Source: Sphingomonas parva (ex Maeng et al. 2020) (lineage in GTDB: Bacteria; Pseudomonadota; Alphaproteobacteria; Sphingomonadales; Sphingomonadaceae). Taken from it: DNA of 64,000 nt. Below, in pieces: positions 1-10,313 of this stretch. Where the stretch lies: NCBI RefSeq assembly GCF_004564275.1, contig NZ_SPDV01000003.1:1-64000 (forward strand), given 5' to 3'. Every line of letters starts with the position of its first letter. The stretch's first letter is position 1. The notes under the pieces are model-generated. The model worked only from the letters and a program-made list of their open reading frames with translations, ran no database searches and was not told the DNA's origin. A program made the translations under genes and the position numbers.

Positions 1-29
1 CTCCCCATGAGGCTTCGCCTCACAGGGAG
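1..29. terminator. Hairpin downstream of the MFS gene, terminator-like
   Basis: A two-step inverted repeat: outer arms CTCCC (1-5) and GGGAG (25-29), inner arms TGAGGC (8-13) and GCCTCA (17-22), with a 3-nt TTC loop. It lies 12 bases beyond the stop codon of the minus-strand MFS gene, so it probably ends that operon. It has no clear T-run, and the gene on its other side is outside the window. Confidence 0.55.
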
Positions 30-40
30 GATAATGATCC

Positions 41-1225
41 CTACCCCGCCTGCCGGTCTCGCCGCACCAGCAGCACCAGCAGAGCGGCGAGCAGGGTGAG
101 GCCGGCCAGGGCCTCGAACAGCAGGTCGAAGCCGTGTCCCGGCACCAGCGAAACGGCGAGCAAGGGCGCGATGATCGCCGGCAGGGTGTTGGTGAGGTTG
201 AGCAGGCCGAGGTCGCGCCCGCGCCGCGCCGGCGAGGGGAGGAGCTGCATCGCGAAGCTCGAATGGAGCGCCAGGAACACGGCGCCGGCGCAGCCGAACA
301 GCAGATAGCCGGCGGTGCCCGCGGCGACATCCGCGTCCACCCCCATCAGGGCGAGGCCGGCGGCGGCCGCCACCGCCGCCGCGATCAGGAACGGCTTGCG
401 CGGCCCGATCCGATCGGAGAGCCGCCCGGCGCCGAGCGCGACCGGAAAGGCGATCAGCACCGCCAGTGCCGCCAGCCTCGCCACCCCGGCCTGGCCCGGC
501 GGCGCGGGCAGGCTCTGGAAATAATAGAAGAGGAAGCCGAACAGCACGCTGCCCGCCACCTGGATCAGCAGCCGCGCGCACCACAACAAGGCGAAATCGG
601 CGCGGGCCTGAGTCCCGTCGACCGCGGCGGCCTGGGCGACCGGCGCGACTGCCGGCAGCCGCACGAGCAGCAGCGGCGCGGTCAGGGCGAGCACCAGCGC
701 ACAGGTGACGCCGAGCTGCATCGCCTCCGAAAGGCCGGGCAGCGTCGCGATCACCCCGGCCAGCGCGCCGATCGGCGGCCCCGCGCCGAGCAGTCCGCCG
801 AGCAGCCCCTTGCGCCGGTCCGGCACCCGGTCCGCCGCCCAGGCCGCGATCGGCGCCAGCATCATGTTGAGCACCGCTTGGTAGCCGACCACGGCAAGCA
901 CGATGCCGAGCGGCGAGGACGCGGCGTAGAGCCAGGCGTAGCTGGCGAGGGTCAGGCCGAGGCCCGCCGCCGCCCAGGCGCGGCGGGTGCCGATCACGTC
1001 GCTCGCCCAGCCGAAGAGGAGGTTCGAGAGACTGGCGCTGACCGCGCCGGCGAGGGTCGCGGCGGCCAGCCATTCGATCCGGGCCGGCCCGGCGAGCGCC
1101 GCCATCTTGGCCGGCAGCAGCAGGGTGAGCAGCGGCGCGTAGGCGACCACTCCGCCGGCGTTGGCGAGGGCGATGAGCAGCAGGAAGCGGCCGTCGCGCT
1201 CCGCCGCAAGCCGCGGCGGCGTCAC
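41..1225 (-). CDS. MFS transporter of the sugar-uptake locus
   Basis: A 394-aa inner-membrane protein with about 12 hydrophobic segments and the MFS loop pattern after the second helix (GWASDVIGTRRAW, then a second copy GRLSDRIGPRKPF in the C-terminal half). It would import or export a small solute, in this context plausibly a sugar or oligosaccharide. The GTG start at 1225 is chosen because it overlaps the LacI stop codon (GTGA) and leads straight into the first hydrophobic segment. The same frame stays open far upstream inside the LacI gene, but that part is Arg/Ala/Pro-rich and antisense-like. It is last in the minus-strand operon and is followed by a hairpin. The substrate is not visible from sequence. 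Confidence 0.85.
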   Translation of the reverse strand: MTPPRLAAERDGRFLLLIALANAGGVVAYAPLLTLLLPAKMAALAGPARIEWLAAATLAGAVSASLSNLLFGWASDVIGTRRAWAAAGLGLTLASYAWLYAASSPLGIVLAVVGYQAVLNMMLAPIAAWAADRVPDRRKGLLGGLLGAGPPIGALAGVIATLPGLSEAMQLGVTCALVLALTAPLLLVRLPAVAPVAQAAAVDGTQARADFALLWCARLLIQVAGSVLFGFLFYYFQSLPAPPGQAGVARLAALAVLIAFPVALGAGRLSDRIGPRKPFLIAAAVAAAAGLALMGVDADVAAGTAGYLLFGCAGAVFLALHSSFAMQLLPSPARRGRDLGLLNLTNTLPAIIAPLLAVSLVPGHGFDLLFEALAGLTLLAALLVLLVRRDRQAG

Positions 1226-2292
1226 CGCGGCGGCGCGGCGGTGGACTCGCGCACGATCAGCTCGAAGGGCAGGACGTGCGGGCCGTCCTCGATCTCGTCG
1301 CCGTTCGCCGCGCGGATCAGCAGCTCGGCGGCAGTCGCGGTCATCGGCGCGATCGGCTGGCGGATCGCGGTCAGCGGCGGCGCGCAGAAGCGGACGATCG
1401 GCGTGTCGTCGAAGCTCACCACCGAAAGGTCGCGCGGCACCTCCAGCCCCCGGGCGCGGGCGACGTTCAGCGCCGCCAGCGCCATCTGGTCGCTGCTCGC
1501 GAGGATCGCGGTCACCGGCTCGCCGAGGCCGAGCAGCGCCTCGCTGCCCTTCACCCCGGATTCGAAGGTGAAATCGCCCTCGGCGACGAGGTCGCGCGTG
1601 TTGATCCCGGCGCCGCGCATCGCCGAGCGGTAGCCGACCAGGCGCTTGACGCTCAGCGAATAGTCCCGGCTGCCGGTGATGAAGCCGATCCGGCGGTGGC
1701 CGAGCAGCAGGAGATGCTCGGTCGCGGCCGCCGCGGCCTTGGCATCGTCCATCTGGATGGCGAAGCCGGGCGCCTGGCCGTCCGAGCCGATCCGCGCGAA
1801 CGGGATGTGGCGCGAGGCGAGCAGCCTGGTGATCAGCGGATTGTCGCCGTGCGGCGGGGTGAGGATGACGCCGTCCGGGTGGAGGGCGGCGAGCGCCGCG
1901 GTCAGCTCCCGCTCGACGTGCAGGCTGTGCGTGTCGACCAGCTCGAAGATCATCCGATAGCCGTGCTCGGCGCATTTCAGCATGCCGCCGAGCAGCATCT
2001 GATCGACCCAGTCGGTGCCGTCGCCGGATTGCCAGCCGGCGATCGTGCGGTCGCGGTCGTTGAGCGCGAGCAGCAGGTAGGAGCGGGTACCGCCCATCCG
2101 CCGCGCCGCGAGGCTCGGGACGTAGCCGAGCTTCTCGATCGCGGCGACGACGCGCTGCTTGATCGCGTCGCGCACGTTGGGGCCGTCGTTGATCACCCGC
2201 GAGACGGTCTGCAGCGAGACGCCCGCCTCGGCGGCGACGTGCTTGATGGTGACGGCGCGGGGCCGGCGCGAAACGATCTCATCCCCGGCCAT
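1222..2292 (-). CDS. LacI-family transcriptional regulator
   Basis: A 356-aa repressor-type protein. An N-terminal LacI helix-turn-helix (about residues 14-36, VTIKHVAAEAGVSLQTVSRV) is followed by the hinge region and a periplasmic-binding-protein-like sensor domain (about 70-345) containing the LacI-type FITGSRDYSLSVKRLVGYR and DTPIVRFCAPPLTAIRQP segments. In sphingomonads and relatives LacI proteins beside TonB receptors usually control the uptake genes in response to a sugar. Here the likely target is the receptor promoter near 10.36 kb, where an AACGTT-centred palindrome is found. It overlaps the downstream MFS gene by 4 nt and lies 51 nt after halogenase 1. The effector is unknown. Confidence 0.9.
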   Translation of the reverse strand: MAGDEIVSRRPRAVTIKHVAAEAGVSLQTVSRVINDGPNVRDAIKQRVVAAIEKLGYVPSLAARRMGGTRSYLLLALNDRDRTIAGWQSGDGTDWVDQMLLGGMLKCAEHGYRMIFELVDTHSLHVERELTAALAALHPDGVILTPPHGDNPLITRLLASRHIPFARIGSDGQAPGFAIQMDDAKAAAAATEHLLLLGHRRIGFITGSRDYSLSVKRLVGYRSAMRGAGINTRDLVAEGDFTFESGVKGSEALLGLGEPVTAILASSDQMALAALNVARARGLEVPRDLSVVSFDDTPIVRFCAPPLTAIRQPIAPMTATAAELLIRAANGDEIEDGPHVLPFELIVRESTAAPPR

Positions 2293-2343
2293 TTGAACGC
2301 CCCACCAACACCATCCCCCTCGAACCCCCGCGCCTGCCCGACA

Positions 2344-3828
2344 TCAGGCCGCCTGCGCCCGGCCGGCGCCGCAATAATGCTGGATGTAGGCGGCGTGCTC
2401 GGGAAGCGAGGCCACGGTACGCTCGACACTCTCGCGGATGCCGGACAGGAATTGGTCGAGCTCCTCGTCGCTCAGCCGTTCGGCGACCGGATGATGGCGC
2501 CGCGGCATGATGCCCTGCCCCATCATCACCTGCACCCAGCTGTTCTCGGCGAACAATTCCTCGTTCTTGCGGAACACCCGCCCCGTCTCGCGGAACAGTT
2601 CGATGCGGTGGGCGAGGCTGTCGGGCACCGGCATGTCGGCGCACTGGCGCCAGAACGGGCTGTCGCGCCGGTCGGTGGCCTTGTAGTGCAGGATCAGGAA
2701 GTCGCGGATCTGCAGCATGTCGGCGTCCTGCTGCTCGTTGAACTCGGCGACGTCGGCCTCGCTGATCCCGCCTTCCGGGAACAGCCGCAGCAGCCGCAGC
2801 ACGGCGCGCTGGATCAGGTGGATGCTGGTCGATTCCAGCGGCTCCATGAACCCCGCCGAGAGTCCGATCGCGACGCAGTTGCGATGCCATTGCCGCCGCC
2901 GCGCGCCGGCCGCGAAGCGCAGGAAATTGGGCTGGGTGAGCGTCTGTCCCTCGATGTTGCCGAGCAGCCGCTCGAGCGCGGCGTCCCTGTCGAGATAGCG
3001 GCTGCAATAGACGATGCCGTTGCCGGTGCGATGCTGGAGCGGGATGCGCCATTGCCAGCCGGCGTCGTGCGCCATCGCCCGCGTGTAGGGGACGGCCGGA
3101 CGAACGCTCTCGGTCTGCACCGCGATCGCGGAATCGCACGGCAGCCAGTGCGTCCAGTCGTCATGGCCGGCGTGGAGCGCCCCCTCGATCAGCAGCGCCC
3201 GAAAACCGGTGCAGTCGACGAACAGATCGCCCTCGATCCGCTCGCCGCTCTCCAGCGAAAGCGCGGCGATATGGCCGCTCGCCCCGTCGAGCTCGACCTG
3301 CGCGATCTTGCCTTCGATCCGCCTCGTCCCCTCCTTCTCCGCCAGCGTCCGCAGGAAGCGCGCGTAGAGCGTCGAATCCAGCTGGTAGGCATAGTTCATC
3401 CGGTTGTCCGGGAGGTGCGCGAACCGGCCCTGCAGCGCCGCAATCAGCTCCAGGCAATAATCGTCATAGGACTGCGCATGGCCCTTCTCGCGCCCGTAGA
3501 GCCAGAAATGCTGGAACCCCGCGGCCCAGTGATCCTTGCCGGTCATGCCGAACGAATGGAAATAGCTGTGGCCGACCTGTTTCCAATGGTCGAACAATAT
3601 GCCGAGCTTGAAGGTCGCCTGCGTCTCCCGCATGAACTCGGCCTCGCCGATGCCGAGCAGCCGGTTGTAGATCTGGAGCGGGGGGATGGTGGATTCGCCG
3701 ACCCCGATGGTGCCGATCGCATCCGATTCCACCAGCGTCACCGCGACGGTGCGACCCATCGTCTTGGCGATCGCCGCGGCCGTCATCCACCCCGCCGTGC
3801 CGCCCCCGGCGATCACCACCCGCCGCAT
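2344..3828 (-). CDS. Tryptophan-halogenase-family flavoprotein 1
   Basis: A 494-aa FAD-dependent protein of the tryptophan 7-halogenase family. Visible hallmarks are the FAD-binding GGGTAGW (8-14), the Lys expected to form the haloamine (K74 in ATFKLGI), the WxWxIP signature WQWRIP (258-263), and the catalytic Glu region EPLESTSI (329-336). In TonB-receptor loci of sphingomonads, Caulobacter and Xanthomonas such proteins are common and their substrate is usually unknown, so free tryptophan halogenation is not implied. The ATG at 3828 is preferred because GGAGGGG lies six bases upstream. An upstream in-frame ATG at 3849 overlaps the cupin stop (ATGA) but has no ribosome site, and would give 501 aa. 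Confidence 0.88.
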   Translation of the reverse strand: MRRVVIAGGGTAGWMTAAAIAKTMGRTVAVTLVESDAIGTIGVGESTIPPLQIYNRLLGIGEAEFMRETQATFKLGILFDHWKQVGHSYFHSFGMTGKDHWAAGFQHFWLYGREKGHAQSYDDYCLELIAALQGRFAHLPDNRMNYAYQLDSTLYARFLRTLAEKEGTRRIEGKIAQVELDGASGHIAALSLESGERIEGDLFVDCTGFRALLIEGALHAGHDDWTHWLPCDSAIAVQTESVRPAVPYTRAMAHDAGWQWRIPLQHRTGNGIVYCSRYLDRDAALERLLGNIEGQTLTQPNFLRFAAGARRRQWHRNCVAIGLSAGFMEPLESTSIHLIQRAVLRLLRLFPEGGISEADVAEFNEQQDADMLQIRDFLILHYKATDRRDSPFWRQCADMPVPDSLAHRIELFRETGRVFRKNEELFAENSWVQVMMGQGIMPRRHHPVAERLSDEELDQFLSGIRESVERTVASLPEHAAYIQHYCGAGRAQAA

Positions 3829-3845
3829 CGTCTTCCCCTCCAGGC

Positions 3846-4877
3846 TCATCGGCTGAGCGCCCGCAGCAGGAAGGCGCGGATCCGCCCGGCCGTCTCGGCG
3901 GTCAGCGGCGCGAGCACGCTGCGCCCGGACTCGGGGATGTGCGCGGTCACCTGCTCGTCATTCTCGAACACGTAATAATCGAACATGTCCCTCCACAGGC
4001 GCTTCTCCGCCTCGGGCAGGTCGCGAATCGCCATCATCGCATGGGTGAGCGCTTCCTGCGGCTGCCCCAGCCAGCGCGGCGTCTCCCGCCACCAGTAATT
4101 GACCAGCGCGTTGAACGCGTCGAGCCCCTCGACATGGTGCCACCACATGGACGGGATGTAGATCGCGTCGCCCGGCTCCAGCTCCGCCACCAGGCCGTGG
4201 GCGAGCGCTTCGCGGAAGCGCGGGTAGCGGGCGAAATCGGGCGCGTGGAAATCGATCATCGAGATCGCCCGGCCGGCGGGGGTGTTGTCGACCGGCCCCA
4301 GATAGAGGTTCCGGAACTGCTCCGGCGGAAACAGGGTGAAGCGCCGCCGCCCGACCGCGACGCAGGCGAGATTGTTCGGGAAGTCATTGTGCGCGGCGAT
4401 CCGGGTCGGCGTTCCCATCCAGATGCTGGCGAGGGCCGAGCGGGCGCCGAGATCGACATGATTGGCCTCGTGGAGGCCGGCGAAGAACTGGTGCATGTCG
4501 ATCGAGGCGAGATAGAGCGGCGGCAGCTCCGGCGTGCCCTCCCCCCGGTCGATGCGCCCGAAGATGTCCGGCAGCTTCGCGCTCACCGTCCGGAAGTTCA
4601 TGCCCATCGCATCGTCGTAGAACATCCGGCCCTCGCTCTCCGGCGCGCCGATCGAGACGACGAAGGGGAGGTCGCGGTGATGCGCGAGCAGATAGTCACG
4701 GGCAGCCTTGCCGGAGCGGCGGCCCGCCGCGACCAGCGGCCAGTCGGCGACGAGCCCGCGCACCACGAAGGGCTGGCTGGCATCGCGCAGCGCCGCGTCG
4801 AGCGCCGCGGCGTTCGCGACCGTCCTTTCGGCCACTCTCGGGAGTGCCGCGAACAGGTCGCGATCCGCCTCAGCCAC
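3846..4877 (-). CDS. Cupin-like (JmjC/Cupin_8) protein
   Basis: A 343-aa cytoplasmic protein with the Cupin_8/JmjC-like fold of 2-oxoglutarate/Fe(II) hydroxylase relatives. The metal-ligand pattern is visible as the His-x-Asp in RIAAHNDFPNN and the distal His in GDAIYIPSMWWHHVEG. The N-terminal PFVVRGLVADWPLV segment is typical of the family. The GTG start at 4877 overlaps the end of the SapC gene by 8 nt. The same frame is open further upstream only as a basic antisense-looking stretch. Proteins of this kind recur between SapC and halogenase genes in TonB-receptor loci; their reaction is not established. Confidence 0.82.
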   Translation of the reverse strand: MAEADRDLFAALPRVAERTVANAAALDAALRDASQPFVVRGLVADWPLVAAGRRSGKAARDYLLAHHRDLPFVVSIGAPESEGRMFYDDAMGMNFRTVSAKLPDIFGRIDRGEGTPELPPLYLASIDMHQFFAGLHEANHVDLGARSALASIWMGTPTRIAAHNDFPNNLACVAVGRRRFTLFPPEQFRNLYLGPVDNTPAGRAISMIDFHAPDFARYPRFREALAHGLVAELEPGDAIYIPSMWWHHVEGLDAFNALVNYWWRETPRWLGQPQEALTHAMMAIRDLPEAEKRLWRDMFDYYVFENDEQVTAHIPESGRSVLAPLTAETAGRIRAFLLRALSR

Positions 4878-5586
4878 CGGCGAGCCGCCGGTTCTTGCGC
4901 GCGACCAGCGCGCCAAGATTGGCGAGCGACGCCATCGCCATATGGATCGCCAGCAGATGCCCCTCCGCATGGAGCGCATGCAGCGAGGCGGCGTCGATCT
5001 CCGCGAGCCGCTCCTCGTTGATCACGTGGAAGCCGACCAGCCGGTTGGTGCTTCCGTCGTCGAGCGTGACCTCGAGCGACATCGGTTCGAGCAGGTCGTG
5101 GCGGCGCAGCGCGTCGAAGAACGAAGCCGAGGCCTGGAAGCCCTCGTCCAGCGCGCCGAGCTTTTCGGTGATGCCGTCGAGATAGGGCGTGGGGCGGCCG
5201 AGCTCGTCGAACAGGCGCATTCCTTCCGCGCCCGCGATCCTGGGGCTGGCGAGATCGATATGGACCTGCTTCGGGCCATCCTGGGCTTCGGCGCCGCCGA
5301 TCAGGAACGGCTGGATGTCGACGGCGAGCGGGAGATAGCGCGCGTCCCAGCGGCCGTTCTCGAGGTACAGATTCTCGCCGGCCTCGAAGCCGAACATCGC
5401 CAGCGCGGTGAACCCCTCCCGCTCCGCGTCGCGGCGGAAGAGGATCGCATATTCGTTCTGCACCTGGCGGAACTCGGCAGGCATGACGATCGCGCACATC
5501 ATCGCATCGCCAAGCTCCTCGGCGCGGTCAGTGCGGACCCTCAGGTCGCGGTGGGCGGCGGTGTCGAGAAGGGCGTGTTCGGACAT
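4870..5586 (-). CDS. SapC family protein
   Basis: A 238-aa protein matching the SapC family by its N-terminal CAIVMPAEFRQVQNEYAI block, the central LAVDIQPFLIGG block, and the C-terminal LVGFHVINEERLAEID segment. No signal peptide or membrane segment is seen. The family is named after a Campylobacter S-layer locus but is widespread in alphaproteobacterial and xanthomonad TonB-receptor clusters, where its role is unknown. The ATG follows directly after the stop codon of halogenase 2, and the end overlaps the cupin gene by 8 nt, so these genes are translationally coupled. Confidence 0.85.
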   Translation of the reverse strand: MSEHALLDTAAHRDLRVRTDRAEELGDAMMCAIVMPAEFRQVQNEYAILFRRDAEREGFTALAMFGFEAGENLYLENGRWDARYLPLAVDIQPFLIGGAEAQDGPKQVHIDLASPRIAGAEGMRLFDELGRPTPYLDGITEKLGALDEGFQASASFFDALRRHDLLEPMSLEVTLDDGSTNRLVGFHVINEERLAEIDAASLHALHAEGHLLAIHMAMASLANLGALVARKNRRLAGG

Positions 5587-7140
5587 TCAGCAGATCGTCG
5601 CAATCGAAGGGCGGGAGGCGCCCTGATCTCTCAGGGCATCGAGATAGGCGCGATGGGCCGGCAGGCTGGCGGCGAGGGCGCGGCCGCGCTGCTCGACCTG
5701 GCGCAGCGCCGCGTCCACCGCCGCACAGGAGACCGAGGCGGCGGCCGGTTCGGCGGGAACGGGGAAGCCCATGCCGTAGAGCACATATCGGTAGCTCGCC
5801 GCCGGGAAGACCTCGTCCACCATCGGCAGATCGAAGCGCGATGGCGGCTGGTGCCGCCAGACCTGCAGCAGCTCGGCGAGGCGCGGCGGGATCGAGGCGG
5901 CATCGCGATGCGCCCGCCAATAAGGCTCGTCGCGCCGGCTCAGTACATAATGCAGCTTCAGGAACTCGACGATCCGATCCCAGCGGTAGCGGAACAAAGC
6001 GTCGAACCGTTTCGCCTGGAGCGCCATCGCGGCCCGCGTCCGCGGGAAGTTGGCGAGCAGGGCGTCGAGCGACAGCTCGATCAGCACGATCGCCGAGGCT
6101 TCGAGCGGCTCGAGGAAGCCGGCCGAGAGGCCGATCGCCAGGCAGTTGCGCTCCCAGAAGCGCTCGCGGTGTCCCGACGCAAAGGCAAGGCGGCGGAAGG
6201 CGGCGCGATCGACACCCACCGCGGGCACGGCCTTGCGCAAATAGGCCTCGAGCGTTGCCGCCGCCGCTTCGTCGTCGGCATGAAGGGAGGAGTAGACGCA
6301 GCCGATGCCGCGGCGGGTCGGCAGGCCGATGTCCCAGATCCAGCCGGCGGAATGCGCCGTGGCATTGGTCTGCGAGGCGATCGGGCTGCCATTGTCGACC
6401 GGCACCTGCACGGCGAGGGCACGGTCGTTGAACAATTCGCGGCTGCGGTCGACGAACGGGACGCCGTAATGCTCGCCGATCAGCAGGGCGGCATGGCCGC
6501 TGCAGTCGAGGAAGAGATCGGCCGCGACGTCGCCGCTCGAGCGCGTCCGCACCGCCGCGATGTCGCCGTTGGGCGCGGCCTCGACCGCGACGACGTGATC
6601 CCGGACGTGCCGGACGCCGAGCCTCTGGGTCGCATGGCCGCGCAGCAGCTCGGCGAGCTTGCCGGCGTCGAGATGGTAAGCGTAGTTCAGCGCGCCGGCA
6701 TAATCGGGCATTGCCCGCTGCCGGGGCGCGAGATCGAGCGCGCAGGCCCGGGGTTGCGGGCTCACCGCCTCGGCGAAGGCACGCCCGCCGCGTCCTGACC
6801 AGGCCTGCACAAGGTCGCGCGGTTCCCCGTCGACGGGCGCGGTGAAGGGGTGGAAATAATGATCCCCCGGCTCGCCGGTCACCCATCCGTCAAAGCGAGA
6901 GCCCTGCTTGAACGCGGCGTCGCAGGCCAGCAGGAACTCGGCCTCGCCGATGCCAATCCGCTGCAGCGTCCGCCGCATCGTCGGCCAGGTGCCCTCCCCC
7001 ACGCCGATCGTCGGTACATCGGGGGATTCGATCAGCGTCACCTCGAGCGGTGCGGCCGCGACCTCGTTGCCGCGTGCCGCGATCAGACCGGCGGCGAGCC
7101 AGCCGGCCGTGCCGCCGCCGACGATCGCCACGCGGGTCAC
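5587..7140 (-). CDS. Tryptophan-halogenase-family flavoprotein 2 (variant motif)
   Basis: A 517-aa paralogue of the 2344-3828 protein. It has the FAD motif GGGTAGW (8-14), the [11 protein letters not shown] block, the reactive-Lys region [11 protein letters not shown] and the Glu region [12 protein letters not shown]. The WxWxIP signature reads WIWDIGLP, with Gly where Pro is expected and Pro two residues later, so halogenation chemistry is less certain. The GTG at 7140 gives the normal family N-terminus. A TTG at 7218 would add 26 non-conserved residues, and neither start has a clear ribosome site. It is probably transcribed with the receptor 150 nt upstream, and is followed without a gap by SapC. 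Confidence 0.8.
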   Translation of the reverse strand: MTRVAIVGGGTAGWLAAGLIAARGNEVAAAPLEVTLIESPDVPTIGVGEGTWPTMRRTLQRIGIGEAEFLLACDAAFKQGSRFDGWVTGEPGDHYFHPFTAPVDGEPRDLVQAWSGRGGRAFAEAVSPQPRACALDLAPRQRAMPDYAGALNYAYHLDAGKLAELLRGHATQRLGVRHVRDHVVAVEAAPNGDIAAVRTRSSGDVAADLFLDCSGHAALLIGEHYGVPFVDRSRELFNDRALAVQVPVDNGSPIASQTNATAHSAGWIWDIGLPTRRGIGCVYSSLHADDEAAAATLEAYLRKAVPAVGVDRAAFRRLAFASGHRERFWERNCLAIGLSAGFLEPLEASAIVLIELSLDALLANFPRTRAAMALQAKRFDALFRYRWDRIVEFLKLHYVLSRRDEPYWRAHRDAASIPPRLAELLQVWRHQPPSRFDLPMVDEVFPAASYRYVLYGMGFPVPAEPAAASVSCAAVDAALRQVEQRGRALAASLPAHRAYLDALRDQGASRPSIATIC

Positions 7141-7292
7141 GGCATCGGCTTGCGGGGGTTGATCTTGGGCGGGTCGCGTGTGCACCGAGAGCGTCCGAGG
7201 GTTGCGTTGTGCCGGCAATCTGCGCCCGCAGGGCAGGAAAAGCCACCCTCCAGCCGGGAGCCGCGCCGCGCGCGGTTCCCGTGCGCGCGAGC

Positions 7293-10200
7293 TCAGAAGG
7301 TGAAGCGCAGTCCCGCCGAGTAGCGTGCGTAGCCCGGCTGCGAGAAGGTGACGAAGTTCTCCGAGCGGCGGTGGCCGCGCCGCCTTTCGCCGGTCAGGTT
7401 GATCGCCTCGACGAAGGCGGTCAGGCCGGGAATGAACTCGTAGCTCGCGCTCGCATCGACCTGGCCATAGGCCTCGACATAGGTCGGGTCGAACGTGCCG
7501 CCGGCGTAGAATTCATCGCGCCAATTGTAGGCGACGCGCGCCTGCAAACCGCTCTTGTCGTAGAACAAGACCGCGTTGGCGCTGTCGCTGAGGCCGGTGA
7601 GCGCGAACTGCCCGATGTCCGGATGGATCGTGTTGTCGTACTTCGCGTCGCCGCGGACGATCGTATAATTGAGGATCGCGCCGAAGCCGGTGTCCCAGAA
7701 CTGGTGCTGGACCGCGAACTCGAAGCCGTGGATCTTGGCGGTCTGATCGCTGTTGAACGGCAGGCCGATCTGGAAGTTGAACGGATTGTCCCCGGTCACG
7801 CCGAAGATGTCTCCGGTCAGGAAGGTCTGGCCGTTGATGATCGTGGAGCCGGTCACCGTCGAGGATTGCGGGAAGTTGCGCAGGATGTAGTCGCGCACCC
7901 GGACCGCGTCCGTGGTTCCGAGCGCCGCCACCGCCTGCTGGTAGCGCGGCCCGTCGGCCGGGTTGAGCAAGCCGAAGGCCGTCGTGTCGATCTGGGTCTG
8001 TCCGATGAAGTTCTGGACGTTCTTGTGGAAGAAGCCGGCGGAGATGTAGCTCTCCCGGCCGTAATACCATTCCGCCGACAGATCGATGTTCTTCGATTTG
8101 TACGGTACGAGCCCCGGGTTGCCCTGGCTGCCGGTGCCGCCGCCGATGCGCGGATTGGAATCGATCGTCCGCCCGCCCTGCAGGCTCGCATAATCGGCGC
8201 GGGTGATCGTGTGGCTGTAGGAGGCGCGCAGCTTCACATCCTCCACCGGTTCGATGTCGAAGTCGATCGACGGCAGCCAGTTGCGGTAGTGGCCGCGGAA
8301 CCGGGTGAAGTCGCTCTGGCCGGAGTAGATGATGCTGAACTCGTTGGCCGAGACCCAGCGCGTGCCGACCGGGATCGGCACGAGCGCGCGGGAATCGATC
8401 AGCGTCTCGTCGTAGCGCAGGCCCGCGATGATGTGGGCCGGACGGGTGAAGGCGTCGAACTGCGCATTGAACTGGATATAGGGCGAGATCGTCTTCTCGC
8501 GGATCCGGCGGTCGACGGTGAAGTCGGCAAGGCAGGTGCCCGCCTGGGCGGAGCCGGTCTGCGGGTTGCTGCAGACGTGGTACTTGCTCTCCAGCAGGTC
8601 TGCCATCGTCTCGAAATTGAAGACGTAGAGCGCCGGGATCATCCCGGACGTGCCGGCGCCGGGGACGCCCTCGAACTTGTCTGGAATGGTGACGAGCTCG
8701 AAGAAATCGTCCGGGATGTCGGACGCCGGGCCGATGCCGCCCCAGGTGTCGTTCTGGATGAAGCCGTAGGCCGAGCGCACCTTGTTGTCGACGTAGGAGA
8801 AGCCGACGTCGATGCTGTCGAGGAAATCGCCCTCGTGATCGTAGCGGCCCTTCAGCTGGACCTGGTTGATCTCGTCGCGGAAATAGGCGTTGCGGAACGA
8901 GTTGCCGGTGGGCGTGATCAGCGAGCGGTCGAGCGGATCGATGCCCGGGAACATGGTGACGGAGAGGACCGGCAGGTCGTTCTCGAAATTGATCGTCTGG
9001 CTCTGCACGCCGAAGATCGCGTTGCCGACCGAGGTGCTCGAGCCGTATTCGTTGGTCGGCTTCGATTCCGCGGTCGAATGGTGCGCGTCCAGCGTCACGG
9101 TGACGCGCCCGGGCGCATCCCAGGTGAGATTGCCGCCGAGCGACTTGTTCTCGGTCTGGTTGGCGGTCAGCGCACCGCTGTACGAGAGGTCCTTACCGGG
9201 ACCGAATCGCTCGGTGTAGAAGATCGGGCCGGCGCTCGGACCGTCGGTCCAGGCGCTCGATGTGTCGCCGAAGTTGAACCAGATGCCGACGCTGCTGTCG
9301 CGCACCTCCACCTTGTTGCGCGAATAGGTGTAGTCGATCGTCGCCGTAAGATCGTCGGTCGGGCGATATTGCAGCGCCACCTGGCCGTTGATCCGCTCGC
9401 GCTTGATGTCGATCAGGTCATAGGCCGCACTCTGCGGGATCTCGTAGACGTCGTTGGGGCCCGGACGATTGGTGATGTTCGGGCTGCTCTGCGGCAGCGT
9501 ACCCCAGTCGTTCTCGCTGCCGACGAAGCCGTCGCGGAAGCCGACGCTCGCCGAGTTCACGCTCGCCTTGCGCTTCTGATAGGCGCCGGAGAGGAGGATG
9601 CCGAAGCGGCCGTCGGCGAAGCTCTTGGAGAAGATCCCGGAGACTTCCGGCGTGATCGGATTTCCCTCGTTGCGCGACGTGTCCATCACGCCCTTGACGG
9701 CGATGCTGCCGCGCATGCCGAGCCGGTCGAGCGGGCGCGGGGTGCGGATGTTGATGCTGGAGCCGATGCCGCCGGAGGGAACCGAGGCGCGGCCGGTCTT
9801 GTAGACCTCGACCGCGGCGATCCCTTCCGAGGCAAGATTGGCGAAGTCAAACGAGCGCGAGGCGGGCGGGCTGGCGCCGTCGCCGAGCGTCGCCGTCGGC
9901 ATCTGCCGCCCGTTGAGCAGGACGAGGTTGTATTCGGGACCAAAGCCGCGGACCGTCACGGTCGAGCCTTCGCCGTTCGACCGGTCGATCGAGACGCCGG
10001 TGATGCGCTGCAGCGATTCGGCGAGGTTGGTGTCGGGAAACTTGCCGATGTCCTCGGCGGAGATCGCGTCGACGATCCCCTGGGCGTTGCGCTTGATGTC
10101 CACCGCCTCGCGAAGGCTGGCGCGAATGCCGGTGACGACGATGTCCTCTTCCGGCTCGTTCGTCGCGGGCTGATCCTGCGTCTCGGAATCGCCGGGCGTG

Positions 10201-10313
10201 CCGACCGTGGCGACAGCGTCCTGCGCCAGCGCGGCGCCCGGGACGGCCGCGATGGCCAGCGTGGAAGCACCCATCACGAAACGCGAAAGCGAGCGTGCGT
10301 TGAAGCCGCGCAT
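7293..10313 (-). CDS. TonB-dependent outer-membrane receptor
   Basis: A 1006-aa outer-membrane receptor. A signal peptide (about 1-30, ending PGAALAQ) is followed by a TonB-box region ([13 protein letters not shown]), a plug domain ([38 protein letters not shown]) and a large beta-barrel ending in the aromatic GLRFTF. It imports a substrate, most likely a carbohydrate, using TonB/ExbBD energy. The ATG at 10313 is chosen because AGGGGAGA lies 5-6 nt upstream. The open frame extends 49 codons further but contains the promoter. It is the first gene of the minus-strand locus. Its length and plug motif match the sphingomonad/Caulobacter/Xanthomonas sugar-receptor class. Confidence 0.95.
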   Translation of the reverse strand: MRGFNARSLSRFVMGASTLAIAAVPGAALAQDAVATVGTPGDSETQDQPATNEPEEDIVVTGIRASLREAVDIKRNAQGIVDAISAEDIGKFPDTNLAESLQRITGVSIDRSNGEGSTVTVRGFGPEYNLVLLNGRQMPTATLGDGASPPASRSFDFANLASEGIAAVEVYKTGRASVPSGGIGSSINIRTPRPLDRLGMRGSIAVKGVMDTSRNEGNPITPEVSGIFSKSFADGRFGILLSGAYQKRKASVNSASVGFRDGFVGSENDWGTLPQSSPNITNRPGPNDVYEIPQSAAYDLIDIKRERINGQVALQYRPTDDLTATIDYTYSRNKVEVRDSSVGIWFNFGDTSSAWTDGPSAGPIFYTERFGPGKDLSYSGALTANQTENKSLGGNLTWDAPGRVTVTLDAHHSTAESKPTNEYGSSTSVGNAIFGVQSQTINFENDLPVLSVTMFPGIDPLDRSLITPTGNSFRNAYFRDEINQVQLKGRYDHEGDFLDSIDVGFSYVDNKVRSAYGFIQNDTWGGIGPASDIPDDFFELVTIPDKFEGVPGAGTSGMIPALYVFNFETMADLLESKYHVCSNPQTGSAQAGTCLADFTVDRRIREKTISPYIQFNAQFDAFTRPAHIIAGLRYDETLIDSRALVPIPVGTRWVSANEFSIIYSGQSDFTRFRGHYRNWLPSIDFDIEPVEDVKLRASYSHTITRADYASLQGGRTIDSNPRIGGGTGSQGNPGLVPYKSKNIDLSAEWYYGRESYISAGFFHKNVQNFIGQTQIDTTAFGLLNPADGPRYQQAVAALGTTDAVRVRDYILRNFPQSSTVTGSTIINGQTFLTGDIFGVTGDNPFNFQIGLPFNSDQTAKIHGFEFAVQHQFWDTGFGAILNYTIVRGDAKYDNTIHPDIGQFALTGLSDSANAVLFYDKSGLQARVAYNWRDEFYAGGTFDPTYVEAYGQVDASASYEFIPGLTAFVEAINLTGERRRGHRRSENFVTFSQPGYARYSAGLRFTF

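Noticed and set aside
41-1975. 644-codon reading of the MFS gene
   Set aside because: The first ~250 codons lie out of frame inside the LacI gene and look antisense-like; the true start is the GTG at 1225.
134-6798. Long plus-strand open frames opposite the uptake locus (e.g. 134-1633, 1276-3975, 4708-6798)
   Set aside because: They are antisense to well-supported genes, Arg/Ala/Gly-rich, lack ribosome sites and family motifs, and arise from GC-rich codon bias.
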